From positions 1 through 42,167 of the IMG/VR virus record IMGVR_UViG_3300023088_000007: 42,167 bases of DNA; one strand, given 5' to 3'. How positions within the stretch are numbered: position 1 is the first letter of the stretch; each line of letters opens with the position of its first letter. The notes beneath the pieces were generated by a model. The model was not told where the DNA came from and ran no database searches. It was given only the letters and a program-made list of their open reading frames with translations. Both the position numbers and the translations under genes were made by a program. This document shows positions 29,517 to 37,167 of this stretch, piece after piece. This DNA is from a virus.

Positions 29517-30530
29517 ATGATCAGGCGAGCGGGGAACGGGAGTGTTGCTTTTGATTCAGCTTCATCGGGTTCATTTGCCTTTCTGAACGCACAACTCGAA
29601 TTGATGTTGCCGGATTTGGTCAAACCGCTTTCAAGTATGACCCATCCCCGCGACATTACTGTGAAATTTGGCGGGGGTTTTCCGGACTATTTGACCGCCT
29701 ATGCTTCGGACTTCGGAACAACGGGCGGCAATCAATACGGCCTTCAGGATACCAACAACACCGATATTCCTGAAGTGCAAGTGAATTTGATCAAAGGCGT
29801 TTGGCAAACTTGGCTTTGGGGTCAAGGCTTCACCATTACTGTTCTTGACACAGAAAAACTTGCAACAGCGGCTCGCACCGGCCAACCGGCTCCATTCTCT
29901 TTGAACGCATTGCTTGAAGAAGGCGTTCAGGAAGTTTGGAACAAGGCAATGGAAGTTGTTTGCTACAACGGTTGGTTGGGTCAACCCGGATTGTTGAACA
30001 ACACGAACATTACTTCAGCGCTTGCCTCGGCAACCGGAACGGGCGCTTCGCGGCTCTGGAGTACCAAAACCCCGCTTCAGATTCAATACGATGTGAACGG
30101 CGCTTTGGCGGCTGCAATTGGTCAAGCTGTTTACGCGAACGCAGCGTATCCGGATTCATGCTTGATTGATTACAACGCTTTCAACACTCTGTTCCAACCG
30201 TTTGTTCTTGGCACCGTTGGCGGTTATCAGAGCGTTGGCGCTTACATCGAAGCCAACAACATTGCGAAGGCTTCTGGCGTTGATTTCAAATTCAAGCCGG
30301 TTGCGAATCCTTGGATTTCAACTCAAGGCGCGGGCGGCACCGGGCGGGCTTGCTTCTATCGGAATGATGAAAAGAACGTTTTGATTCGCGCACCGCAACC
30401 GGCTCGCAAGGTTTTCACCATTCCAACAACCGACAAGGGCGGCGCTTACGTTACGCTGTTCAATGGCTGCATTGGACAGGTTCAGTTCCTTCGGGGTCAA
30501 TCCTTCTATTACCTTGACGGAATTTCCTAA
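29517..30530 (+). CDS. Major capsid protein, DUF2184 family
   Basis: A 337-residue capsid protein. Family-type passages: HPRDITVKFGGGFPDYLTAYA, LLEEGVQEVWNKAMEVVCY, NGWLGQPGLLNNTNI and PDSCLIDYNAFNTLFQPFV, ending with FNGCIGQVQFLRGQSFYYL. DUF2184 proteins have an HK97-type fold and build the head shell. I chose ATG at 29517 (MIRRAGNGSVAF), with AGGTAGGA upstream; an in-frame start at 29403 would overlap the end of the cement gene. A hairpin follows the gene. Confidence 0.85.
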   Translation: MIRRAGNGSVAFDSASSGSFAFLNAQLELMLPDLVKPLSSMTHPRDITVKFGGGFPDYLTAYASDFGTTGGNQYGLQDTNNTDIPEVQVNLIKGVWQTWLWGQGFTITVLDTEKLATAARTGQPAPFSLNALLEEGVQEVWNKAMEVVCYNGWLGQPGLLNNTNITSALASATGTGASRLWSTKTPLQIQYDVNGALAAAIGQAVYANAAYPDSCLIDYNAFNTLFQPFVLGTVGGYQSVGAYIEANNIAKASGVDFKFKPVANPWISTQGAGGTGRACFYRNDEKNVLIRAPQPARKVFTIPTTDKGGAYVTLFNGCIGQVQFLRGQSFYYLDGIS

Positions 30531-30555
30531 ATCATCCTCTAGTTGAGGAAAATTT

Positions 30556-30579
30556 GAAGGGGCCGTTGCCAGCCCCTTC
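30556..30579 (+). terminator. Hairpin after major capsid gene (weak terminator)
   Basis: GAAGGGGC (30556-30563) pairs with 30572-30579 around an 8-base loop. The following TTCAGTATTC is only weakly T-rich, so it probably attenuates transcription or protects the capsid mRNA rather than ending it. A second small stem, TCCTC-TAGTT-GAGGA, lies just upstream. Confidence 0.5.
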
Positions 30580-30604
30580 TTCAGTATTCAATGAGGAATT
30601 AACA

Positions 30605-30964
30605 ATGCAGATTATTTGCCGCAAGAAACTTCATTTTCAGGATCATGAAATCGTTCACAATTCTGTAACGAATGAAAAAACTGCGATTCTGAAACGTCAA
30701 ACTGTTGTTTCGCCAAGCGTCAACCCGCAGGAAGTTCCGGATTGGATTAAGACGGATGATTTATTTCGTCTTTGTGTTGAAGATGGATCAATTACCATTG
30801 TTCAGGTTCTTTCAACTCCAAAGAAGAAAACACCAACAAACGCCGCGCCAAAGACTGAAGAAACAAAACCCAAGGAAGCTGATCCAAATTCAGGTTGGGG
30901 AGCGAAACCGGGGGCTGGATTGCCGAACGGCAACGACATTGGAAGTGGCGGAACAACGGCTTAA
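30605..30964 (+). CDS. Small structural-region protein of unknown function
   Basis: A 119-residue protein from ATG at 30605 (ribosome site GAGGAA). The N-terminal half is folded-looking (MQIICRKKLHFQDHEIVHN, PDWIKTDDLFRLCVEDGSIT); the C-terminal half is a polar Lys/Thr/Glu then Gly/Asn-rich tail. Short genes between the capsid and DUF4054 genes often encode head accessory or completion factors; I cannot assign it further. Confidence 0.6.
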   Translation: MQIICRKKLHFQDHEIVHNSVTNEKTAILKRQTVVSPSVNPQEVPDWIKTDDLFRLCVEDGSITIVQVLSTPKKKTPTNAAPKTEETKPKEADPNSGWGAKPGAGLPNGNDIGSGGTTA

Positions 30965-30987
30965 TCGAACGCGAAGGATTGGGCCAA

Positions 30988-31917
30988 ATGGCTTGGCAAA
31001 ACCTTGATCAATTCATTCAAGAATGTTGGGGCTGGAGTAACGAGAGCAGTGCCGGTTTAGCTCTCATTGGTTCAGCCTCAAATGTTCTTGTTGGCGATAA
31101 TCCGCCTTATTCCGTTTCAGACTTCCTAAGCTATCACCCGCAGTTCGCCGGATGCGCCACAAGGGTGCAAGGAACGATTGACGGGGCAACAGGCAACGTC
31201 TTGAATCTTTCGAGCGTTGCGGGCCTTGCTATAGGGCAGCTAGTGACCGGGCCGGGTGTTCAGGTCGGCTCCCTGATCGAGAGTTTGACGCCGGGGCCGC
31301 TGATCCTTACAGCAACGACCGTTGCCGGGAACGCGAACATTACCGTTCCTAGCACATCCGGGGTTATTGTAGGCAAGCCTATTTCCGGGGCCGGAATTCT
31401 ATCCAACACAACTGTTCTTGCGGCTATTGGAAACACAATTACAATGTCCAATAACGCAACTGCAAATGGTTCAAACGTTGCGGTTCAAATTGGCTTGAAC
31501 CCATCGATGATTCTTTCGTTGCCTACAACTGAAGTTGGAACGGTTTATGTTAATGTTTTCACAACGCCAATGATTCCGGCTCTTGTGATGAAGGCTTACA
31601 TTTACCTTGCATCGGCACAAATTCAATCTAAAAGATGGTGCGAGTTGTGGCCTTTTGCAATGGGGCTTCTAATTGCTCATAATTGCGAACTATTCATTAA
31701 AGCTTATGCGGGTGGGCCGGGTTCTTCTATGGCTCGCGTTGCTGAAGCTGGATTGGCGCTTGGGGTTAAGACTTCAAAAAGCGCGGGGGATGTTTCGGCA
31801 GGAATGACAGCATTACCGGGGTTGGAAGATTGGGGATCGTATCAATTAACATTGTATGGGCAACAGTTTGCAACATTTGCAAAGGCGATTGGTTCCGGCA
31901 ATATGTTGTTTCTGTGA
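30988..31917 (+). CDS. Head-tail connector, DUF4054, with inserted beta module
   Basis: A 309-residue protein. FLSYHPQFAG (about 46-55) and the C-terminal 140 residues (MGLLIAHNCELFIKAYAGG, VKTSKSAGDVSAG, YGQQFATFAKAIGSG) match DUF4054, a neck/adaptor protein next to the portal. Between them, residues 60-168 or so carry two tandem copies of a Gly/Val/Thr-rich module (GLAIGQLVTGPGVQVGS and GVIVGKPISGAGILSNT) not normally part of this small adaptor. The first copy (31168-31330) has markedly GC-rich codons. I chose ATG at 30988 (MAWQNLDQF); a longer frame overlaps the previous gene. Confidence 0.75.
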   Translation: MAWQNLDQFIQECWGWSNESSAGLALIGSASNVLVGDNPPYSVSDFLSYHPQFAGCATRVQGTIDGATGNVLNLSSVAGLAIGQLVTGPGVQVGSLIESLTPGPLILTATTVAGNANITVPSTSGVIVGKPISGAGILSNTTVLAAIGNTITMSNNATANGSNVAVQIGLNPSMILSLPTTEVGTVYVNVFTTPMIPALVMKAYIYLASAQIQSKRWCELWPFAMGLLIAHNCELFIKAYAGGPGSSMARVAEAGLALGVKTSKSAGDVSAGMTALPGLEDWGSYQLTLYGQQFATFAKAIGSGNMLFL

Positions 31918-31929
31918 AAGGGGGTTAAC

Positions 31930-32037
31930 ATGGCTCCTGATAATGAAACAAGATTGATTGGCGCAATTTGCGGCGTTCTGGATAAGCTTGCTTCATTGCT
32001 TGCAGTTGCCGCAGAAAAGTTGAAGAAAGAAGAGTGA
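31930..32037 (+). CDS. Tiny helical protein (35 residues)
   Basis: The ATG at 31930, after AAAGGGGGTTAAC, opens MAPDNETRLIGAICGVLDKL and ends AEKLKKEE. It is an amphipathic helix. Its stop overlaps the next gene's GTG start (GTGA), so it probably serves coupling or a small assembly role. Not long enough to classify. Confidence 0.5.
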   Translation: MAPDNETRLIGAICGVLDKLASLLAVAAEKLKKEE

Positions 32038-32615
32038 ACCCAACAATCACATTGACGGAAGATGGCGACGGCGAACGCTTCATAAAAGAAGCAATGGGAA
32101 CGCTAGAAAACGCCAAAGTTTATGTTGGGATTCCTGAAGCCGAAACAAACCGCGAAAGTCAAAAAGAAGAAGTAACAAACGCGGGCCTTCTTTTCATTCA
32201 TACCAACGGTTCCCCTATTCGGCACATTCCAGCTAGGCCAGTAATCGAACCAAGCATTGAAGCAAATCACGAACCGATTGAACAAGGGTTACACGCAACA
32301 GCCGATTACGTTCTGGACGGCAAAAAAGCAGAAGCTAACCAAATGTTGAAAAAGGTTGGAACACTTGGGGCAAATGGCGCGAAGAAATGGTTTACTGATC
32401 CAAGAAACGGTTGGCGGCAAAATTCGCCGGAAACAATTCGGCGTAAGCTTGCCAAACTAACAGGTAAACGGCGGCGCAAAGCTTTAGGAGTTTTGAATTC
32501 TGTTGATGAATTGATGCCGCTTGTTGGAACAACAGCATTGGATGAAATTAATACTCCGCTCATTGATACCGGGCAAATGCGGAGAGCAATTACTTGGGTG
32601 ACAGAAGTTTTATGA
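32034..32615 (+). CDS. Neck/tail completion protein, Mu gpG-like
   Basis: A 193-residue protein from GTG at 32034. The central passage NAGLLFIHTNGSPIRHIPAR, followed by PVIEPSIEANHE, and the end DTGQMRRAITWVTEVL match the phage virion morphogenesis (gpG) and HK97 gp10-like pattern. The C-terminal half is basic and helical (PETIRRKLAKLTGKRRRK). Members join head and tail. It is coupled upstream by GTGA and downstream to the GIY-YIG gene by ATGA. Confidence 0.75.
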   Translation: MNPTITLTEDGDGERFIKEAMGTLENAKVYVGIPEAETNRESQKEEVTNAGLLFIHTNGSPIRHIPARPVIEPSIEANHEPIEQGLHATADYVLDGKKAEANQMLKKVGTLGANGAKKWFTDPRNGWRQNSPETIRRKLAKLTGKRRRKALGVLNSVDELMPLVGTTALDEINTPLIDTGQMRRAITWVTEVL

Positions 32616-33211
32616 TTGTCTATTTAGCAAAAAACACGGTTAATGGAAAGTGCTACGTTGGTTGCACTTCATTGCCGCTTGCGAAAAGAAGGCAACAACA
32701 TTGCGGTTGGAAGCGCAAAGAAAATCTTACTTTTCAAAACGCAATAAAGAAGTACGGAACAATTGCATTTGAATGGGAAGTTATTGAAGTTTGCTCTAGT
32801 AAAGAACACATGATGGAACGCGAAAAATTTTGGATCAAAGAATTTAGTACCGTCGTTCCTAACGGTTATAATATGACGTTTGGTGGAGAAGGTGGAAAAG
32901 TTTGTTCAGAAGCAATTGAGCAAATGCGGGTTAAAAAGTTAGGAAAAAAGGCTTCTGAAGAAACAAAAATTAAAATGAGTAAGTCTCGCGTCGGAAAGAA
33001 AATGTCAGCTGAATTTTGCGAAGCTGTTCGCAAAAGAGTTACGGGATCAAAACATTCTGAAAAAACCAGAAAGAAAATTGGAGATTTACAACGCGGTCAA
33101 AAAAGAGAACCGCGAAGCGAAGAAACCAAAAGAAAAATTTCCGTCGCGCATAAAGGTATGTTCAAGCCAATTCCTTCTTTCTGTATAGATAGGATTGGCG
33201 AATTATGCTAG
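32612..33211 (+). CDS. GIY-YIG homing endonuclease
   Basis: A 199-residue free-standing endonuclease. The N-terminal GIY-YIG domain reads IVYLAKNTVNGKCYVGCTS, with Arg and Glu positions in AKRRQQHC and MMEREKFWIKEF and the Asn-rich end NGYNMTFGGEGG. The C-terminal part has three NUMOD3-like DNA-binding repeats (SEETKIKMSKSRVGK, SEKTRKKIGDLQRG, SEETKRKISVAHKG). Such enzymes cut a cognate allele lacking the gene and spread by repair. It sits precisely between two neck genes, overlapping upstream by ATGA and downstream by 7 bases. Base composition is more AT-rich than its neighbours, as usual for homing genes. Confidence 0.93.
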   Translation: MIVYLAKNTVNGKCYVGCTSLPLAKRRQQHCGWKRKENLTFQNAIKKYGTIAFEWEVIEVCSSKEHMMEREKFWIKEFSTVVPNGYNMTFGGEGGKVCSEAIEQMRVKKLGKKASEETKIKMSKSRVGKKMSAEFCEAVRKRVTGSKHSEKTRKKIGDLQRGQKREPRSEETKRKISVAHKGMFKPIPSFCIDRIGELC

Positions 33212-33579
33212 ATTTAAGTTCTGTGGTTAATGATCAGGACTTCGCGCAAGATTTTGAAATTCAGCGATCACAAGGCGGCTCTTGGATTGCCGGAAAATGG
33301 GTCAACGAAACGATAGGCGTTCCCGGATATGGAGTGATTCAACCCGCAACCCCGGAAGAACTTGAACAGGTTCCAGAAGGGGATCGCGTCAAAGGCTCGT
33401 TAAGCTTTCATTCCGAAGCCCCTCTTTTTGAAACTCACACTTATGGCCCCAACGATAAGTTCGCAGGAACGAGCGACGTTATTTGTCACCGTGGCCAGAA
33501 ATACAGGTTAGTTAAAGTTTGGCAATGGGAAGATTTTGGGTATTTTCACGCCATAGGAGCAAGAATTAGCGGGCAATGA
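33205..33579 (+). CDS. Head-tail adaptor-like protein
   Basis: A 124-residue protein, MLDLSSVVNDQDFAQDFEIQ, with the mostly beta pattern of small neck proteins (KGSLSFHSEAPLFETHTYG, SDVICHRGQKYRLVKVWQW, FGYFHAIGARI). Comparable proteins lie between the gpG-like and tail-terminator genes in myophages and help form the head-tail joint. The name rests on position and fold-like pattern. It overlaps the GIY-YIG gene upstream and the next gene by 4 bases (ATGA). Confidence 0.6.
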   Translation: MLDLSSVVNDQDFAQDFEIQRSQGGSWIAGKWVNETIGVPGYGVIQPATPEELEQVPEGDRVKGSLSFHSEAPLFETHTYGPNDKFAGTSDVICHRGQKYRLVKVWQWEDFGYFHAIGARISGQ

Positions 33580-34403
33580 CAACAACAACATTTCAAAACG
33601 GGCAAGTTCTAACAAGTTCGGCGCTCACGGATAAAAACCTTGACGCAATTTTTCAATTGCTTTGTTGTCAAATGTTGGGGTTGACGGCTGGCCTTCAATT
33701 GAGTTGTCAATTATCTGATTCGTCCAACACAATTACCGCCCATTTACTAGCGGCCAACATTAAAAACGGATTTCAGGTAAGCGGGCCGAACATTCCCGAA
33801 GACGCTATTATTGTAGGCATATCAACACAGGGAACAAATCTTCTTATTCAACTTTCCGTTACTCCAACGCAGAACGGTTTGCAAACAATTACGTTTTTTG
33901 ATCCTTCGTACAATACACGGGTTCGAACAAGTTGGCAGGAAAAAGGTGCTCCTGCATTTGGAATTGAAGATGATGTTTTATTTATTCGTTGTGTGTTGGA
34001 ACCAACGAATTACAACATCCGAGATGAATCTTGGCAAGTTTTGGAAGGAACTGAGGGAAAAATTCTATCGAAAAATAGAACGTATACCCGGCAATGGCGC
34101 ATTGCGTTTGTTGCTTATGGGCCGAATGCTTGCGATTCCGTGCGTTTGATTAGATCGATGTTGCTTGAAGATTTTCCGCATGATACGCTTGCCGGGTCAA
34201 ATCTTTATTTGGTTCCGGATACAGTAACCCCGGATCGCTCTCCAGAATTGTTTGAATCGCAATGGTGGGAACGTTGGGATTGGGCGGCTATCTTCAATGA
34301 GCAAGTGAACGAATCAATCACCATTCCGAAGGTTGCAACGATTCAGGTAATCGGAACGACTTCGGACAAGCAAAACTTTAACGCTTCGATTCAGGGGGAA
34401 TAA
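33576..34403 (+). CDS. Tail terminator/neck protein, LIC_12616-like, with inserted module
   Basis: A 275-residue protein. Residues 110-275 or so follow the LIC_12616 phage pattern: RTSWQEKGAPAFGIEDDVLF, TYTRQWRIAFVAYGPNACDS, LYLVPDTVTPDRSPELFES and QWWERWDWAAIFNEQVNE. The N-terminal helix (LTDKNLDAIFQLLCCQMLGL) is separated from this by a beta-rich insert at about 43-108 (AANIKNGFQVSGPNIPEDAI), similar in pattern to inserts in the DUF4054 and sheath proteins. The family caps the tail tube and sheath at the neck. It ends one base into the sheath ATG (TAATG). Confidence 0.75.
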   Translation: MTTTTFQNGQVLTSSALTDKNLDAIFQLLCCQMLGLTAGLQLSCQLSDSSNTITAHLLAANIKNGFQVSGPNIPEDAIIVGISTQGTNLLIQLSVTPTQNGLQTITFFDPSYNTRVRTSWQEKGAPAFGIEDDVLFIRCVLEPTNYNIRDESWQVLEGTEGKILSKNRTYTRQWRIAFVAYGPNACDSVRLIRSMLLEDFPHDTLAGSNLYLVPDTVTPDRSPELFESQWWERWDWAAIFNEQVNESITIPKVATIQVIGTTSDKQNFNASIQGE

Positions 34404-35998
34404 TGTCAAGTCCAACTCTTCCGTTGTCAAACATCGTTGATGCAACCGTAATCATTCAAGCAAATGCGGTTGCTCCCCCGGCTTTCAATCAAGCTTTAAT
34501 TGTTGGAAATAGCGCAACGATTCCAAGTTACGGGACCGGGGGAAGAGTTGTTCTGTTTTCAGGCGGAACAAATATTCTTCAACAGATGTTGACTTATGGG
34601 TTTTCCTCAACTTCGGAAGAGTATTTGGCGGCGCAAAATTTCTTGGCCGCTTCTTCGAACCCTTTTTATCTTGCGATTGGGCGGCAAGATGCAACGGCAA
34701 TTGGAGCGTTTACCATTGACGTTGCCGGTACGGGTTACGCTCTCGGTGATTTGATTTATCCAACTGGAATTTCAAACGCAATTTTGAAAGTGACTGCTGA
34801 ATCTGGCGGAATTCCAAGTTCTTTGGCTTTTGTTCAGCAAGGAACCGGGGCAACAGTTACAAGCGGCATTGCAACAACAACAAACGGTTCTGGAACTGGA
34901 CTTGAAATCAACGTTACGACTTTGGGTGAAACTTCCTTAGAAGCAATTCAGGCTTGCCGCATTGTTTCGCCAACTTGGTATCTATTCCGCGTTATAGGTT
35001 CTTCCGATGGTGATAACATCGCAATGACGGAATGGGCGCAAACCGCAACCCCGGTTTGTCAAAACTTCTTCAGAACAAGTTCAACCAATGTTACAACCGG
35101 CGACCCCGGAAACATTTTTTCAACCTTGAAAGCTGGCAATTACAACCGTTATCAAGGAATTTACGCCACGGTTCAGACGGCGGCAACAACCAATTGTGCA
35201 ACAACCAATGGTTTGCCAAACATTACTTTAACTTCGGCAACTGGAGTTGTTGCGGGGCAAGGGGTTGTTGGAACCGGAATTCCTCTTGGAACAACGTTGC
35301 TTTCAATTGTTGGCACGGCTGGCGTTATGTCCAACAATGCCACGGCAACAAGCGGAAGCGTTTCTTTGGCTTTCAATGCGGCTCCAAATAATACCTATAT
35401 CGCAGAAGGCTTAATGGGCCTTGCGATGGGTTTGAATACTGGATTCAACAATTCTTATTTCACATTAACGAACAAGAATTTGATTGGCATGGTTCCCGAA
35501 CCAATCACACAACTTGTTTACAACACAATTGCCGGAAACAACGGAAATGTTTACGGAAACTTCGGCGGATCGTTCAATTCTTACGCAACTGGCATTACTG
35601 GAAGCGGCCAATATTTCGATAACATTCTTGGACTCGATATGTTGGTTGCTGATCTTCAGTTTGCCGGGGCCAATTGTCTTGCTGCCTACAATGCCGTTGG
35701 GCAGAACGATCAGGGACAATCGATTATTCTTCATGCGATGAATTCGCAGGGTTGTCAACCTTCAGCAAATCGCGGGTTCCTTTCACCGGGGGTCTGGAAT
35801 GGAAGTACAATTCAATTTGGTTCGCAAATTGCGCTTCAGGCTGGAACTTCGGTTCCGAACGGTTTCTTGAATGTTTCGCCTTCGTATGTTCAACTTGGAG
35901 CGAAACCGGCAAAGAGGGCGAGTGCTCCTGTGTATTGCGCTGTTATTCAAACCGATGCGGTTCAGCAAATCATCATTGCGGTTCTAGTCCAACAATAA
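34403..35998 (+). CDS. Tail sheath protein, DUF3383 type, with two inserted beta modules
   Basis: A 531-residue contractile sheath protein. The start (LPLSNIVDATVIIQANAVAP), LIVGNSATIP, SSTSEEYLAAQNFLAASSNP and the C-terminal assembly (ANCLAAYNAVGQNDQGQSII, RASAPVYCAVIQTDAVQQII) fit the DUF3383 family. Two extra segments interrupt it: residues 100-175 or so (IDVAGTGYALGDLIYPTG to NGSGTGLEINVTTLG) and 259-324 or so (ITLTSATGVVAGQGVVGTG). These are probably displayed on the outer tail surface. Its presence makes this a myovirus; the tube gene follows directly. Confidence 0.85.
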   Translation: MSSPTLPLSNIVDATVIIQANAVAPPAFNQALIVGNSATIPSYGTGGRVVLFSGGTNILQQMLTYGFSSTSEEYLAAQNFLAASSNPFYLAIGRQDATAIGAFTIDVAGTGYALGDLIYPTGISNAILKVTAESGGIPSSLAFVQQGTGATVTSGIATTTNGSGTGLEINVTTLGETSLEAIQACRIVSPTWYLFRVIGSSDGDNIAMTEWAQTATPVCQNFFRTSSTNVTTGDPGNIFSTLKAGNYNRYQGIYATVQTAATTNCATTNGLPNITLTSATGVVAGQGVVGTGIPLGTTLLSIVGTAGVMSNNATATSGSVSLAFNAAPNNTYIAEGLMGLAMGLNTGFNNSYFTLTNKNLIGMVPEPITQLVYNTIAGNNGNVYGNFGGSFNSYATGITGSGQYFDNILGLDMLVADLQFAGANCLAAYNAVGQNDQGQSIILHAMNSQGCQPSANRGFLSPGVWNGSTIQFGSQIALQAGTSVPNGFLNVSPSYVQLGAKPAKRASAPVYCAVIQTDAVQQIIIAVLVQQ

Positions 35999-36010
35999 AG
36001 AAGGGGAACT

Positions 36011-36496
36011 ATGAGTGCTTTAGCGAATCCGTTTGCATCGTTGTTCAGCGGAATTGGAACAACGTATTCATTCAAAGACTTGAGCGGTGCAATTACTTCA
36101 CCGCTTGCGGGCGCTTTCGCTTTTGCCGGGGAAATTGGAGCAGGAAAAGTCGTTGTTGAAAACAGTGTTGATCACGGCGTTATGGATGGAGCGGCGGACG
36201 GGACGCAGGTTCCGGGGTTCGTTGCTGGCGATGCCGGAAGAATCACAATTGAAGTTCAACAGACAAGCATTTTTCATAAGTTTCTTTTGTATTGGGCAAA
36301 CCTTCACATTCGCGCTGGAACGGGCGGCGATGTGAGTCAATGGGCTGGTTCCTCCATGCTGTTACGGAACACTGTTGACGGAACAAGTCACATTGCGACC
36401 GGCCTTACTCCAACAAAAATTCCGGATAAGGCTTACGACAAGAACCCCGGCAACTTGACTTGGGTTCTTCTTGCTGCCAATCTGGTTAACCAATAA
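36011..36496 (+). CDS. Tail tube protein, DUF3277-like
   Basis: A 161-residue protein with the short tube pattern of Mu-like myophages: FKDLSGAITSPLAGAFAFAG, a central GDAGRITIEVQQTSIFHKFL, and an end with DKNPGNLTWVLLAANLVNQ. Tube proteins polymerise into the inner tail tube under the sheath. A strong ribosome site (AAGAAGGGGAA) implies high expression, as needed for a tube subunit. It lies between the sheath and chaperone genes, the expected order. Confidence 0.8.
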   Translation: MSALANPFASLFSGIGTTYSFKDLSGAITSPLAGAFAFAGEIGAGKVVVENSVDHGVMDGAADGTQVPGFVAGDAGRITIEVQQTSIFHKFLLYWANLHIRAGTGGDVSQWAGSSMLLRNTVDGTSHIATGLTPTKIPDKAYDKNPGNLTWVLLAANLVNQ

Positions 36497-36508
36497 TCGA
36501 GGGTTTCA

Positions 36509-36976
36509 ATGGAAGCGACAAAAGATGTTGTTATAGGTGACTCGCGGTATCAAATTTCGCGAGTTGATGCCGAAACCGGATCGTTTCTTCTTTATCAAAT
36601 TTTAGCCGCATTGCGGAAAGCAATTGCTGAAGGCGGCGAAGAAGAACCGGCTCAACAGGAACAGATTGAACTTTCGCCTGAAGAAAAAGAAAAACAAACT
36701 TCGGAAGCAACGGGCGCGATGATTCAAAATGTTTTGATGAGTGTTGATCGCGTCATGTTTGGCAAGATTCAACGGGACGCCTTAAGCGTTTGCAAGCAAT
36801 ACACTGCAATTGGTGAAAACGAAACTCTTCTTCCTGTTTTAATGGCGAACGGAAAGATCGCCATTCCGGATTTGAAGAACGACATTCAAGCATTAGTTTC
36901 TCTAACTCAACATTCGCTTCACTTCAACCTGTTACCTTTTTTTTCAAACGGCGGGTTCAAAGCGGTGATGATTTAG
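36509..36976 (+). CDS. Tail assembly chaperone, unshifted product
   Basis: A 155-residue protein between tube and tape measure, the standard chaperone slot. It starts VVIGDSRYQISRVDAETG, contains an acidic Glu-rich loop (GGEEEPAQQEQIELSPEEKE) and ends LLPFFSNGGFKAVMI. Such proteins bind the tape measure and recruit tube subunits during tail assembly, and are absent from the virion. The 3' end contains an eight-T run that can shift ribosomes to the -1 frame. The short product is this one; a longer product continues to 37167. Confidence 0.75.
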   Translation: MEATKDVVIGDSRYQISRVDAETGSFLLYQILAALRKAIAEGGEEEPAQQEQIELSPEEKEKQTSEATGAMIQNVLMSVDRVMFGKIQRDALSVCKQYTAIGENETLLPVLMANGKIAIPDLKNDIQALVSLTQHSLHFNLLPFFSNGGFKAVMI

Positions 36977-37167
36977 GGGGTTTCGAACCAACGCCGTTTC
37001 CAACCCTTGATGGTTATCTTTATCGACCCGTTGCTTTGGGGCTTTGGAAACAGCACGAAGCAACAGATGGAACGTATTCGTTTTTTGATCTTGTTGCCGC
37101 TCACGAAATTTTGGATATTCAGGAGTTAAACCGAGTTCGACATAGAGAATGGATGGGGAAACGTTAA
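36937..37167 (+). CDS. -1 frameshift extension of the tail assembly chaperone
   Basis: T TTT TTT C at 36937-36944 is a classic slippery sequence. A -1 slip there leaves the LLPFF frame and continues FKRRVQSGDDLGGFEP, then TPFPTLDGYLYRPVALGLWK, VAAHEILDIQELNRVRH and REWMGKR, ending at TAA 37165-37167, which overlaps the tape measure ATG (TAATG). The extension has no start codon of its own, yet its sequence is clearly protein-like and fills the gap to the tape measure gene. This matches the lambda G/GT type of programmed frameshift. The full product would have about 219 residues. Confidence 0.75.
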   Translation, partial: FFFKRRVQSGDDLGGFEPTPFPTLDGYLYRPVALGLWKQHEATDGTYSFFDLVAAHEILDIQELNRVRHREWMGKR

